NCBI GenBank assembly: GCA_014379065.1
Contig: JACMMM010000303.1
Coordinates: 1 to 24,683 of the forward strand
Origin: Saprospiraceae bacterium
GTDB taxonomy: Bacteria; Bacteroidota; Bacteroidia; Chitinophagales; Saprospiraceae
Direction: 5' to 3'
Length of the DNA stretch: 24,683 bases
Shown: piece by piece, positions 7,249 through 14,740 of the stretch
Numbering within the stretch: position 1 is the first letter of the stretch
Layout of the letters: each line of letters begins with the position of its first letter
Position numbers and translations under genes: made by a program
The notes under the pieces: generated by a model
What the model saw: the letters and a program-made list of their open reading frames with translations, nothing else
Told to the model about the DNA's origin: nothing
Databases searched by the model: none

Positions 7249-8628
7249 ATGACCATAAACATGAAGCAAAAACTCCCGGCTCTGGTCGGCATTCTGTTGG
7301 CCGCCCTCGCACTTTGGGCTGGTTGCAAAAAACCAAGCACCCTGGGCATTGGATTGATAGACGATGAAGTTGATGGCAAGTATGCTTTCACCGATACGGT
7401 AGAAGTTCGTTGCACCATCGAACGTGAAGACAGTTCTTTGACCTCTGACCGCGGTTCTACCGCAGAGTATTTTTTGTGCGGCGAGCTGAACGACCCTGAG
7501 TTCGGCAAATCCTCTTCAGAAATCTTCGCATTGATGTTGGGCGAAACTTTAAACCCTGCTTTTGACACACAAACGCAGACATTCGACAGCATTGTTCTGT
7601 ATTTACGGTATGCCGCTGCAGGTTTTTATGGCGACACAACACAGCCACAGACCTTGCGCGTGCTGCGCGTAGCCGATGGCGAGTCCATAAGCGACACCAA
7701 AGATTACTACTCTACCAACTCGCTGCCAGCCAACGACGCGGATGAAATTGGGCGGGTAGATAACTTTTTACCAAAGCCCACGAAACAAGACAGCCTTTTT
7801 GAAGGTTTCGAAGGCCCTTTTCTGAGGGTTGTCATTAAACCTGAATTTGGTCAGTACCTTTTCAATCTGGACAGTGCTTCCTATTCAGTTGATTCGCTAT
7901 TTTTCAGAGTCTTTCGCGGTTTGAAAATCGTCTCATCTTCAGGTGGCGCTTCACCCGGTGCAATGCTGGCTTTTGATCTGAACAACAATTCATTGAGCCG
8001 TCTGCGACTTTTTTACCACATCAATTCGGACTCCACCGCCAAAAACTTTGACTTCTTTTTTGAAAACGCAAACAAATTTACCCACTTCGAGCACGACATT
8101 AGCGCAAGCCCGGCTGGGCAACTTATCGGTCACGAATATGCCGATGAAAGACTTTATGTACAGGGGATGCAAGGTGTGCGGGTGAAAATAGAATTCCCCT
8201 ACGCTCAATTCCTCGACAACATCGCAGTAAACCAAGCACAACTCGTGCTCACGGTAGCCGACAACCATCCTACATTGACGCCAGCTAGCCAGTTGTTCTT
8301 TACCCAGTTGCAAGATGATTCGCTTTTTGTGCTCACCAGCGATGTGGCCTATTCTTTTGGCAGCAACCTCACGGGGGGCTTTAGCAGTTTTGGCGGAACG
8401 CCGAAAAAAGTGGTGGACAACGGCACAACGGTAACCCGCTACAGGCTCACGCTCAGTGAAACGTTCCAACATATTGTAGACGACGACAACAGTACCGACA
8501 CCAAAAACCGAACGGTATATCTTGGTGTTTACCCTCGCAGTCGAACGGCAGGACGAGCCGTACTTTATGGGCCAAAGAGTTTGACTTTCCCCGCCAAATT
8601 GGAATTGAAATACACCAAAATCAAGTGA
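7249..8628 (+). CDS. DUF4270 family lipoprotein
   Basis: A 459-residue protein with a lipoprotein signal peptide: a hydrophobic core (LVGILLAALALWAG) ending at a Cys followed by KKPSTLGIGLI. The region after the Cys (STLGIGLIDDE, then DTVEVRCTIERED) and the mid-protein FDSIVLYLRY match the DUF4270 family of Bacteroidota, as does the domain length of about 440. Its function is not established; a cell-envelope location is predicted. A second in-frame ATG at 7261 would give a tighter signal peptide (MKQKLPALVG) and may be the true start. It lies between the glycogen-synthase-like gene and glmS, an arrangement I recall as recurrent in the phylum. Confidence 0.87.
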   Translation: MTINMKQKLPALVGILLAALALWAGCKKPSTLGIGLIDDEVDGKYAFTDTVEVRCTIEREDSSLTSDRGSTAEYFLCGELNDPEFGKSSSEIFALMLGETLNPAFDTQTQTFDSIVLYLRYAAAGFYGDTTQPQTLRVLRVADGESISDTKDYYSTNSLPANDADEIGRVDNFLPKPTKQDSLFEGFEGPFLRVVIKPEFGQYLFNLDSASYSVDSLFFRVFRGLKIVSSSGGASPGAMLAFDLNNNSLSRLRLFYHINSDSTAKNFDFFFENANKFTHFEHDISASPAGQLIGHEYADERLYVQGMQGVRVKIEFPYAQFLDNIAVNQAQLVLTVADNHPTLTPASQLFFTQLQDDSLFVLTSDVAYSFGSNLTGGFSSFGGTPKKVVDNGTTVTRYRLTLSETFQHIVDDDNSTDTKNRTVYLGVYPRSRTAGRAVLYGPKSLTFPAKLELKYTKIK

Positions 8629-8697
8629 TGAAGTGATAGGTGATAAAGCGATAGCACGCGAATCACTCCATCACTTTATCGCCTCATCACTCCATAT
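8627..8697. repeat. Imperfect inverted repeat of GTGATAAAGCGAT words before glmS
   Basis: The gap between the DUF4270 stop and the glmS ATG is almost wholly made of two complementary tracts: GTGATGAAGTGATAGGTGAT (from 8625) running to 8652, and its approximate complement at 8661-8694 (AATCACTCCATCACTTTATC and onward). Pairing is imperfect, with G/T wobbles in RNA. The sense strand of the second tract is G-poor and ends two bases before the ATG region. The same words recur between rpsL and rpsG (24361-24446). Confidence 0.72.
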
Positions 8698-8698
8698 T

Positions 8699-10540
8699 AT
8701 GTGTGGAATCGTTGGTTACATTGGCCCTAAAAGGGCTTATCCGATCTTGATAAAAGGCCTCACCCGGCTTGAATACCGTGGCTACGACAGCGCAGGTGTT
8801 GCCCTGCAAAATGGCTCCCTGAGGGTCTACAAAAAGAAGGGAAAAGTGGGCGAGCTCGTGGCCTTTGCAAAAGACAAAGACACGAACGGAAATGTTGGTA
8901 TGGGCCACACACGCTGGGCTACCCACGGCAAGCCAGATGACACCAATGCTCACCCACACACGAGTACCAGTGGTCGGCTAGTGCTTATTCACAATGGCAT
9001 CATCGAAAACTATTCGGTGCTTAAGAGCGCCCTGCTCCGACACGGATATATCTTCAAAAGCGAAACCGACACGGAAGTGTTGGTAAACCTAATCGAAGAG
9101 GTTCAAAAGCGGGAAAATCTCCCGCTTGAAGAGGCTGTGCGCCAAGCGCTTACGCAAGTACATGGGGCGTATGCCATTGTCGTGATGGATCGCGATGACC
9201 CAAACAAGTTAGTAGCAGCACGCAGGTCAAGTCCCTTGGTCATCGGTATCGGGAAGGGTGAATTTTTGATTGGCTCGGATGCTACCCCTATTGTAGAACA
9301 CACAAAAAATGTGGTGTACCTCGAAGATGAACAAGTGGCCACCTGTGCCCTGGGCAAAGAATTGAGCATAAAAACCCTGCGCAATGAAGTAGCTACTCAT
9401 ACAGTCCATCAAATCGAGATTGAGATAGAGCAATTGGAAAAAGGCGGTTATGACCATTTCATGCTCAAAGAGATATTTGAGCAACCGACCACCATTGCTG
9501 AGTGTATGCGCGGTCGCATGAATGCCGAAGAAGGTTGGGTGAAACTGGGTGGTATGGACGAACACCTCAAACGGCTGGTGAATGCCGAACGCATGATTAT
9601 TTTGGGTTGCGGCACTTCGTGGCACGCGGGCATGATTGCCGAATATTTGATTGAAGACCTGGCCCGACTGCCAGTGGAAGTAGAATATGCCTCAGAGTTT
9701 CGCTATCGCAATCCAGTAGTGCGAGATAAAGATATTGTGCTCGCCATCAGCCAATCAGGCGAAACTGCCGACACCTTTGCGGCCCTCGAAATGGCAAAAC
9801 AAGGTGGTGCGCTTACCTACGGCATCGTCAACGTGGTGGGTTCTTCCATTGCGCGACTTACGCACAGTGGCTCGTACATTCACGTTGGGCCAGAGATCGG
9901 AGTTGCCTCTACCAAAGCCTTTACCGGGCAAGTCACCATGCTCAGCATGATGGCTTTGATTTTGGGCTACGAGCGCGGATTCCTTCCCAAATCGCAGTAT
10001 CAAAAACTCGTTCAAGAACTTTCTTTGATCCCGCAAAAAGCCGATGAATTGCTCCGAAAATGCCAGAAGCAGGTGGAATATATCGCAGGCGAGTTCAAAG
10101 ATGCCACCAATGCGCTTTACCTTGGGAGGGGTTACAATTTCCCGGTTGCACTTGAAGGCGCTTTGAAACTCAAGGAGATCAGTTACATCCACGCCGAAGG
10201 CTACCCGGCAGCTGAAATGAAACACGGCCCCATCGCGCTCATAGACGAGAACATGCCCGTGTTCGTTATTGCTACCAATAAAAGCGCGTACGAAAAAGTG
10301 GTGAGCAATATTCAGGAGGTGAAAGCCCGCAAGGGCGTTGTGGTGGCGGTTGTGACCGAAGGCGACGAGATCATCAAAAAACTTGCCGACCACACCATTG
10401 AAATCCCGGAAACAGAAGAACCCTTCACGCCATTGCTTTCTGTCATACCTTTGCAACTGCTCGCTTACTATATCGCCGTCATGCGTGAGTGCGATGTGGA
10501 TCAGCCGAGGAACTTGGCAAAGTCTGTGACAGTGGAGTGA
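8699..10540 (+). CDS. glmS: Glutamine-fructose-6-phosphate aminotransferase (isomerizing)
   Basis: A 613-residue protein of standard GlmS length. It converts fructose 6-phosphate and glutamine to glucosamine 6-phosphate and glutamate, the first step toward UDP-GlcNAc for peptidoglycan and LPS. The start is fixed by MCGIVGYIG: Cys2 is the N-terminal nucleophile of the glutaminase domain, so the longer open frame back to 8633 is not the true start. Other glutaminase motifs are GHTRWATHG (residues 69-77) and HNGIIENY. Two SIS domains follow, with GCGTSWHAG, ISQSGETADT, VGPEIGVASTKAFT and GRGYNFPVALEGALKLKEIS. The end is the canonical DQPRNLAKSVTVE. No glmS-ribozyme-like structure is evident; the short upstream gap is an inverted repeat. 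Confidence 0.97.
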   Translation: MCGIVGYIGPKRAYPILIKGLTRLEYRGYDSAGVALQNGSLRVYKKKGKVGELVAFAKDKDTNGNVGMGHTRWATHGKPDDTNAHPHTSTSGRLVLIHNGIIENYSVLKSALLRHGYIFKSETDTEVLVNLIEEVQKRENLPLEEAVRQALTQVHGAYAIVVMDRDDPNKLVAARRSSPLVIGIGKGEFLIGSDATPIVEHTKNVVYLEDEQVATCALGKELSIKTLRNEVATHTVHQIEIEIEQLEKGGYDHFMLKEIFEQPTTIAECMRGRMNAEEGWVKLGGMDEHLKRLVNAERMIILGCGTSWHAGMIAEYLIEDLARLPVEVEYASEFRYRNPVVRDKDIVLAISQSGETADTFAALEMAKQGGALTYGIVNVVGSSIARLTHSGSYIHVGPEIGVASTKAFTGQVTMLSMMALILGYERGFLPKSQYQKLVQELSLIPQKADELLRKCQKQVEYIAGEFKDATNALYLGRGYNFPVALEGALKLKEISYIHAEGYPAAEMKHGPIALIDENMPVFVIATNKSAYEKVVSNIQEVKARKGVVVAVVTEGDEIIKKLADHTIEIPETEEPFTPLLSVIPLQLLAYYIAVMRECDVDQPRNLAKSVTVE

Positions 10541-10566
10541 TAGTTGAGCATCTCAAAATAAAAATC

Positions 10567-11313
10567 ATGAACAGTTTAGATATAGAATACAACACAGAGC
10601 GCCCTGACATACAATTCCCCGAATATGGCCGCTCGATTCAGGAAATGCTCTTGCACGCCAAGACCATTGAATCGCCCCAAAAAAGGCAAAAAACCGTCGA
10701 ATCTATCATTGGCCTGATGATACAGCTCGGTCCGCAAGGCAACCGAAACATGGACGACTATCGCGAAAAGCTTTGGAACCATGTGTTTGCGCTCTGCAAC
10801 TACGAACTAGAGGTGAATGTCCCCGCTGGCATCATCATCCGCCGGGAAGAAGACCGCGCAAAACCCCAACCACTTGGCTATCCTACCACGGCTACCCGGA
10901 TGCGGCACTATGGCAACAGTGTCCATGCGCTCATCGAAAAAGCCATTGAAATGCCAGAAGGCCCTAAAAGAGAAGGGTTCGTGGAAGTCATTGCCTCCTA
11001 TATGAAGCTGGCCTACAAAACCTGGAACAAGGAACACTACGTCAGCGATGACATTGTGAAAGAAGACCTGGAAATCCTTTCCAATGGCCAACTCCTGCTG
11101 CACGAAGGCCACGATTCACTTGACAAACTAGCTGCTGGGGTAGGGAAATTGGACAACCGAAATCGAACCAACGCAGCCAGCGGCAATGATCGCGGAGGAC
11201 GCAGGCGCGGAGGGCGCAATCGAGGAAGCAACAGTGGTGGAAGTGGTGGTGGAGGAAGGAGCAATAGCCCTAATAACCCCAATAACAACGCCGGAAGAAG
11301 GAGAAAACGTTGA
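10567..11313 (+). CDS. DUF4290 family protein with an RGG/Asn-rich tail
   Basis: A 248-residue protein. Residues 1 to about 195 match the Bacteroidota DUF4290 family: DIEYNTERPDIQFPEYGRSI, QEMLLHAKTIE, LGPQGNRNMDDYREKLWNHV, ASYMKLAYKTWNKEHYVSDD. Function is unknown. Residues about 196-248 are a low-complexity tail with RGG/RRGG clusters, Gly-Ser stretches, Asn-Pro repeats and a basic RRRKR end, like RNA-binding RGG tails. The ATG at 10567 begins the family sequence; the frame is open upstream into glmS in another phase. It follows glmS by 26 nt and is probably co-transcribed with it. In many Bacteroidota murA follows this gene; here a small RNA unit and rsmB do. Confidence 0.88.
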   Translation: MNSLDIEYNTERPDIQFPEYGRSIQEMLLHAKTIESPQKRQKTVESIIGLMIQLGPQGNRNMDDYREKLWNHVFALCNYELEVNVPAGIIIRREEDRAKPQPLGYPTTATRMRHYGNSVHALIEKAIEMPEGPKREGFVEVIASYMKLAYKTWNKEHYVSDDIVKEDLEILSNGQLLLHEGHDSLDKLAAGVGKLDNRNRTNAASGNDRGGRRRGGRNRGSNSGGSGGGGRSNSPNNPNNNAGRRRKR

Positions 11314-11424
11314 TTTCTACAGATTTAAAAGTACTTATCTCGCTAATAATCAGTGTGTTTATAAATTTTAAGAAAAAAATTAAAAAATTTAAAGCTCCTA
11401 ACACTGGCTTTTCAAAAACACATT

Positions 11425-11432
11425 TACCTTTG
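11425..11432 (+). promoter_or_regulatory. Bacteroidota -7 box of the small transcript (TACCTTTGCACC)
   Basis: TACCTTTG is a perfect TAnnTTTG match followed by CACC, the same downstream context as the 6071 box. No good TTTG -33 was found, but the upstream stretch (about 11355-11400) is very A/T-rich with several A tracts. It lies about 100 nt before a strong terminator. Confidence 0.6.
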
Positions 11433-11437
11433 CACCA

Positions 11438-11568
11438 AAATGGGCAGATTATATCATGTCTCATTCAACAAAGCATTATACGCCGAAAGGCTCTAAGATA
11501 AAGGTTTAAAATGAAGCGTGTTTTGATGACGTCCTTCTCCGAAAACGTTCGGAGGGGGACTTTTTTTT
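11438..11568 (+). ncRNA. Candidate small RNA or small-peptide mRNA, about 130 nt
   Basis: A perfect -7 box (11425-11432) and a strong intrinsic terminator (11531-11568) define a unit of about 130 nt with no ordinary gene. It could be a regulatory RNA. It also contains two overlapping tiny frames: an ATG at 11440 gives 18 residues (MGRLYHVSFNKALYAERL, stop at 11494), and an ATG at 11456 gives 17 residues (MSHSTKHYTPKGSKIKV, stop at 11507). The first ATG is only 7 nt after the -7 box, so the transcript could be leaderless. I recognise neither the RNA nor the peptides. It does not carry the SRP RNA core or tmRNA features. Confidence 0.5.
11531..11568 (+). terminator. Rho-independent terminator of the small transcript
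   Basis: GTCCTTCTCCGAA (11531-11543) pairs with TTCGGAGGGGGAC (11548-11560), allowing G-T pairs, around the 4-nt loop AACG. Eight T residues follow (11561-11568). It separates the glmS/DUF4290 block from rsmB. Confidence 0.9.
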
Positions 11569-11585
11569 GCCCTAAATTTACTGCT

Positions 11586-11593
11586 TAGCTTTA
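11586..11593 (+). promoter_or_regulatory. Possible -7 box directly before rsmB (TAGCTTTA)
   Basis: TAGCTTTA differs from TAnnTTTG at the last base and is followed by GCCCC and then the rsmB ATG at 11599. If used, transcription would begin at or next to the ATG and give a leaderless mRNA. A promoter is needed here because a strong terminator ends at 11568. Confidence 0.4.
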
Positions 11594-11598
11594 GCCCC

Positions 11599-12846
11599 AT
11601 GCCTTCTCCAACCACTGCGTTACATCCCTTACTCGTGCGCCTCGTAGCGCAAAATTTGCGCGCTATTTTCCAAGAGAAACGCTATGCCGACAAGGTAATA
11701 GAGCAAGCCTTGCGCAGCAATCCCAAAGCAGGCAGCCGCGATAGGGCGTTTATTGCCGAAACAACCTATGAGGTGCTGCGATACTATCGCCTTTATGCTG
11801 AACTTTTGGGTAAAATGCCCAACACAGAGCTTGATTTTTGGCAACTTATTGGGGTTCATTTAGCCTTCAAAGACATCGAACTGCCGGATTGGCAAGAATT
11901 CAAAACCTTGAAAACCAAAGACTTTTTTGCCAAAATAAAAGATTGGCAGCGTGGACTCGATGAGAAAACCACGGAAGCGTTGCCCAGAAGAATCCGCGAA
12001 AGCATACCAGATTGGCTCGACGAACTCGGGCAAACCGAGCTCGCAGGCCAATGGGACGAAACGCTCCATTGGCTCAATCGTCCTGCGCAAGTCGTGCTGC
12101 GCACCAACCGCCTGCGCACCAGTTCTTTAGAGCTTCAGCAGGCACTCCTCGCCGAACAAGTTGACACCCAAACCATTCCCAACTCCGATGCGTTGGTGTT
12201 GAGTGTCCGAAAAAATGTTTTCCAAACCACTGTATTCAAAAAAGGCTGGTTCGAGATGCAGGATTACAGCAGCCAGCTCGTGGCACCCCTGCTTGCTCCC
12301 CAGCCGGGGATGCGCGTGGTAGATGCCTGCGCTGGGGGCGGTGGCAAGACCCTTCACCTCGCCGCCTTGATGGAAAATCGCGGAAGCCTCATCGCACTCG
12401 ACACGCAAGCCTGGAAACTGGAGGAGCTCCGCGCCCGCGCCCGTCGCGCAGGTGCCACCAACATTGAAACCCGCCCGATCGAAAACCGCAAGACCATCAA
12501 GCGCTTATACGGTTCCGCCGACCGACTTTTGCTCGACGTGCCGTGCAGCGGCCTTGGCATCTTGCGCCGGAACCCTGATGCGAAATGGAAACTCCAGCCT
12601 GAACAAATTGAACAGCTCCGCAGCACGCAACAAGAAATTCTTCAAAATTACAGTGCGATCACAAAGCCTGGTGGGCACATGGTGTATGCAACTTGCAGTA
12701 TTTTGCCCTCAGAAAACCAACAACAGGTGGAGAAATTTTTGGCAAGTGAATCTGGTAAGGGTTTTACGCTTTTGGAGGAGCGCCGTATACTGCCGCAGGA
12801 CAAAGGCTTTGACGGGTTCTATATGGCACTATTGTCACGGGAATGA
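11599..12846 (+). CDS. rsmB: RsmB/NOP-family 16S rRNA (cytosine-C5) methyltransferase
   Basis: A 415-residue SAM-dependent RNA methyltransferase. Residues about 8-150 form a helical NusB-like region (GSRDRAFIAETTYEVLRYYR). The catalytic Rossmann domain shows motif I DACAGGGGKT (242-251), motif IV DVPCSGLG with Cys316, and motif VI YATCSILPSEN with Cys366. In this family the motif VI Cys attacks the cytosine and the motif IV Cys releases the product. It resembles RsmB (C967 in E. coli numbering), but other NOP-family targets cannot be excluded. The ATG at 11599 follows a possible -7 box by 5 nt. Its stop codon lies inside the left arm of a 35-bp perfect inverted repeat. Confidence 0.88.
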   Translation: MPSPTTALHPLLVRLVAQNLRAIFQEKRYADKVIEQALRSNPKAGSRDRAFIAETTYEVLRYYRLYAELLGKMPNTELDFWQLIGVHLAFKDIELPDWQEFKTLKTKDFFAKIKDWQRGLDEKTTEALPRRIRESIPDWLDELGQTELAGQWDETLHWLNRPAQVVLRTNRLRTSSLELQQALLAEQVDTQTIPNSDALVLSVRKNVFQTTVFKKGWFEMQDYSSQLVAPLLAPQPGMRVVDACAGGGGKTLHLAALMENRGSLIALDTQAWKLEELRARARRAGATNIETRPIENRKTIKRLYGSADRLLLDVPCSGLGILRRNPDAKWKLQPEQIEQLRSTQQEILQNYSAITKPGGHMVYATCSILPSENQQQVEKFLASESGKGFTLLEERRILPQDKGFDGFYMALLSRE

Positions 12847-12914
12847 GTTTTCACGATCCCCTGCTGGATGCTTTTTTGAAAAAAAGCATCCAGCAGGGGA
12901 TCGTGAAAACTCAT
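12843..12914. repeat. 35-bp perfect inverted repeat with a 2-nt centre at the rsmB stop codon
   Basis: 12843-12877 and 12880-12914 are perfect reverse complements of 35 nt, separated by only GA (12878-12879), so the locus is a near-perfect 72-bp palindrome. It begins at the base before the rsmB stop triplet TGA (12844-12846). The centre is a T run facing an A run. As RNA it would be a very stable hairpin ending rsmB; as DNA it could extrude a cruciform. No downstream T run makes it a classical terminator. Confidence 0.95.
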
Positions 12915-12965
12915 TTACAGATTGGATGAAAAAAGCCCGGCAATGGCAGGCCCCTTTGAGTGGCT

Positions 12966-13023
12966 CAATCACCAAATCCACCAATCACCAAATCCACCAA
13001 TCACCAAATCCACCAATCACCAA
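12966..13023. repeat. 16-bp tandem repeats (CAATCACCAAATCCAC) before dinB
   Basis: Three full copies and a 10-nt partial copy of CAATCACCAAATCCAC lie at 12966-13023, ending 7 nt before the dinB-like ATG (13031). The sense strand has no G in this tract. The words are the complement of those in the left arm of the repeat at 7101-7240, but no complementary arm was found in this gap. Confidence 0.9.
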
Positions 13024-13030
13024 CCAAGAT

Positions 13031-13528
13031 ATGACACTCGAATTTTTACTCAAAGACTATGCAGCTTTTAACCTTTGGGCCAACACCCAATTCGTGGAAT
13101 GGCTGAAAACCAAACCCCTCGATCTGATGGAACGTGAAATGCCATCCAGTTTCCCGAGCATTCGGGATACCCTGCTCCATATATGGGGTGCTGAGGAGAT
13201 TTGGCTCGAACGCCTGCGGCTGATTTCACCTACTACATTCTTGTTCCAAAGATTTGATGGCACCGTGGAGGACATTTTTGAAGGAGTTGTGAAAATGTCG
13301 CAAGAATTTGCCGTGTATGTGGAAGAGTTGCCCGATGCTGATTTTCAAGAGATTTGCACTTTCAAACTCTTCAATGGTACAGAAGACAGTCGCTCACGCG
13401 CAAAAATGATTCACCATTGTCTAAACCACAGTACCTACCATCGGGGGCAAATCGTGACCATGGCCCGCAACTTTGGCCTGACCGACCCGCCCAGTACCGA
13501 CTACATGAAATACGTTCGCCTTAAATGA
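13031..13528 (+). CDS. DinB/DfsB-family metalloenzyme-fold protein
   Basis: A 165-residue four-helix-bundle protein of DinB family length. The metal-binding histidines are visible: His50 in LLHIWGAEEIW, and His133 and His137 in the HHCLNHSTYHRGQI motif. Family members include thiol-dependent transferases (bacillithiol- or mycothiol-linked) and uncharacterised stress proteins; the exact reaction cannot be assigned. The open frame extends far upstream into rsmB, but the ATG at 13031 starts the family sequence (MTLEFLLKDYAAFNLWAN) after a G-free tandem repeat. Its stop overlaps the sbcD start (ATGA at 13525-13528), so the two are probably translationally coupled. Confidence 0.88.
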   Translation: MTLEFLLKDYAAFNLWANTQFVEWLKTKPLDLMEREMPSSFPSIRDTLLHIWGAEEIWLERLRLISPTTFLFQRFDGTVEDIFEGVVKMSQEFAVYVEELPDADFQEICTFKLFNGTEDSRSRAKMIHHCLNHSTYHRGQIVTMARNFGLTDPPSTDYMKYVRLK

Positions 13529-14652
13529 AAATCCTCCATTTTTCCGATACGCACCTCGGCTATCAGGCATTTGACCGGGTGACGGACGCGGGCATTAACG
13601 CCCGCGAACAGGATGTGTACGATGCTTTTGAGCGTGTGGTGGATCGGATTTTGGCAATTCGCCCCGATATCGTGATACATTCTGGCGACTTTTTCCACCG
13701 ACCTAGCCCAAGCAACCGCGCCCTGACATTTGGGCTGGAACAACTCCGCCGCATCGGCCAAGCAAGTATCCCAACGGTGATTATTTCGGGCAACCACGAA
13801 ACCCCGAAAACGATTTACAATGCTCCCATTCTTCGCGCGTTGCGCACCCTTGAGCATGTTTTCCCGACTTTTGGAGAACAACGAGAGATGTTTGAATTTG
13901 GGAACGTAGCCATTCACGGTGTCCCCCACATCAACGACAACCGATTGCTCTTCAACGAATTGGAACGGCTCGAGCCCCTGCAAGGCAAATTCAACATCCT
14001 GATGTTGCATACCTCTTTAGGCAAACGCTATCTGATGGAGGAATACGGCGAGCAGGTATTCCCGGCGGAATTTGAGACCAAATTGGCGGGTTTTCAATAC
14101 GTTGCACTTGGTCATTGGCATGACCGACAAGCCGTTGGACTACACCCTTGCGCTTGGTACTCGGGAAGCACGGAGCGGTTCAGCGATACCGAAATCGGAT
14201 CAGAAAAAGGCTTCCTCTTGCTTGATATTCAACCAGATAATACTTGCAATCTTAGCTTTGAAGCCATCCTTACCCGCTCTTGGTTGCGCTGGGAGCGCAA
14301 TGCTTGTAACGAAGTTTCTGTAGCAGAACTGGAGGCGGAACTGGAAATCTTCAAAGAGAAAAATCAAACGCTTGATGCCATCGTTTCACTGACTTTCAAC
14401 GACATCCGCCCGGAACAAACGCTGGAACTTGGCAACCTCCGCCTCCGGCAATTATTCCCCGACGCTTTCCAACTGATCCCGAAGCGCAAAACGTTTAGCG
14501 ACCGAGCCTTCGTGCGAGGGATTGAAGCCAATCAGTTCGACAGTTTGGACAAGGTTTTTGCGGATTATTTGCGCAGTAAATATCCTGACGACGAGGTGAT
14601 GGTGGAGAAGTTGGTGGAACGGGCGGGGCGGTATTTTGACCTTGAGAAATAA
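13525..14652 (+). CDS. sbcD: Exonuclease subunit SbcD (Mre11-type nuclease)
   Basis: A 375-residue metallophosphatase that forms the nuclease of the SbcCD complex, which opens DNA hairpins and processes ends with the SbcC ATPase. Phosphodiesterase motifs are in order: SDTHLG (Asp8, His10), SGDFFH (Asp55), SGNHE (Asn90, His91), LMLHTS (His162) and GHWHD (His197, His199), all consistent with a two-metal active site. The C-terminal about 150 residues would be the SbcC-contacting part. The ATG overlaps the dinB stop by 4 nt. Its usual partner sbcC is not adjacent but lies 1.8 kb downstream, beyond a transposase and a pentapeptide-repeat gene. Confidence 0.93.
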   Translation: MKILHFSDTHLGYQAFDRVTDAGINAREQDVYDAFERVVDRILAIRPDIVIHSGDFFHRPSPSNRALTFGLEQLRRIGQASIPTVIISGNHETPKTIYNAPILRALRTLEHVFPTFGEQREMFEFGNVAIHGVPHINDNRLLFNELERLEPLQGKFNILMLHTSLGKRYLMEEYGEQVFPAEFETKLAGFQYVALGHWHDRQAVGLHPCAWYSGSTERFSDTEIGSEKGFLLLDIQPDNTCNLSFEAILTRSWLRWERNACNEVSVAELEAELEIFKEKNQTLDAIVSLTFNDIRPEQTLELGNLRLRQLFPDAFQLIPKRKTFSDRAFVRGIEANQFDSLDKVFADYLRSKYPDDEVMVEKLVERAGRYFDLEK

Positions 14653-14686
14653 GTAGTGAAGATTGCTCGAACAAATAATCAAATAA

Positions 14687-14719
14687 TTTGCACAGAATCT
14701 GTTCAAATTATTAAGTTTG
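14687..14719 (+). promoter_or_regulatory. Consensus Bacteroidota promoter of the RAYT gene
   Basis: TTTG (14687-14690), 21 nt, then TAAGTTTG (14712-14719) fits the -33/-7 consensus. The ATG is at 14741. AATAATTTG (14682-14690) and CAAATTATT (14704-14712) form a 9-bp inverted repeat covering the -33 box and touching the -7 box, which could be an operator. Confidence 0.65.
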
Positions 14720-14740
14720 TATCCCAAACCGAGCTCACCA

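Noticed and set aside
8633..8698. Longer glmS start
   Set aside because: GlmS needs Cys at position 2 after Met removal; MCGIVGY starts at 8699, and the upstream part translates the inverted repeat.
8629..8698. glmS ribozyme upstream of glmS
   Set aside because: The gap is only 70 nt and is accounted for by an imperfect inverted repeat; no ribozyme core is recognisable, and this control is typical of Firmicutes.
12452..13030. Upstream extension of the dinB frame, overlapping rsmB
   Set aside because: The extension runs through rsmB in another frame and through the palindrome and tandem repeats; the family sequence begins at the ATG at 13031.
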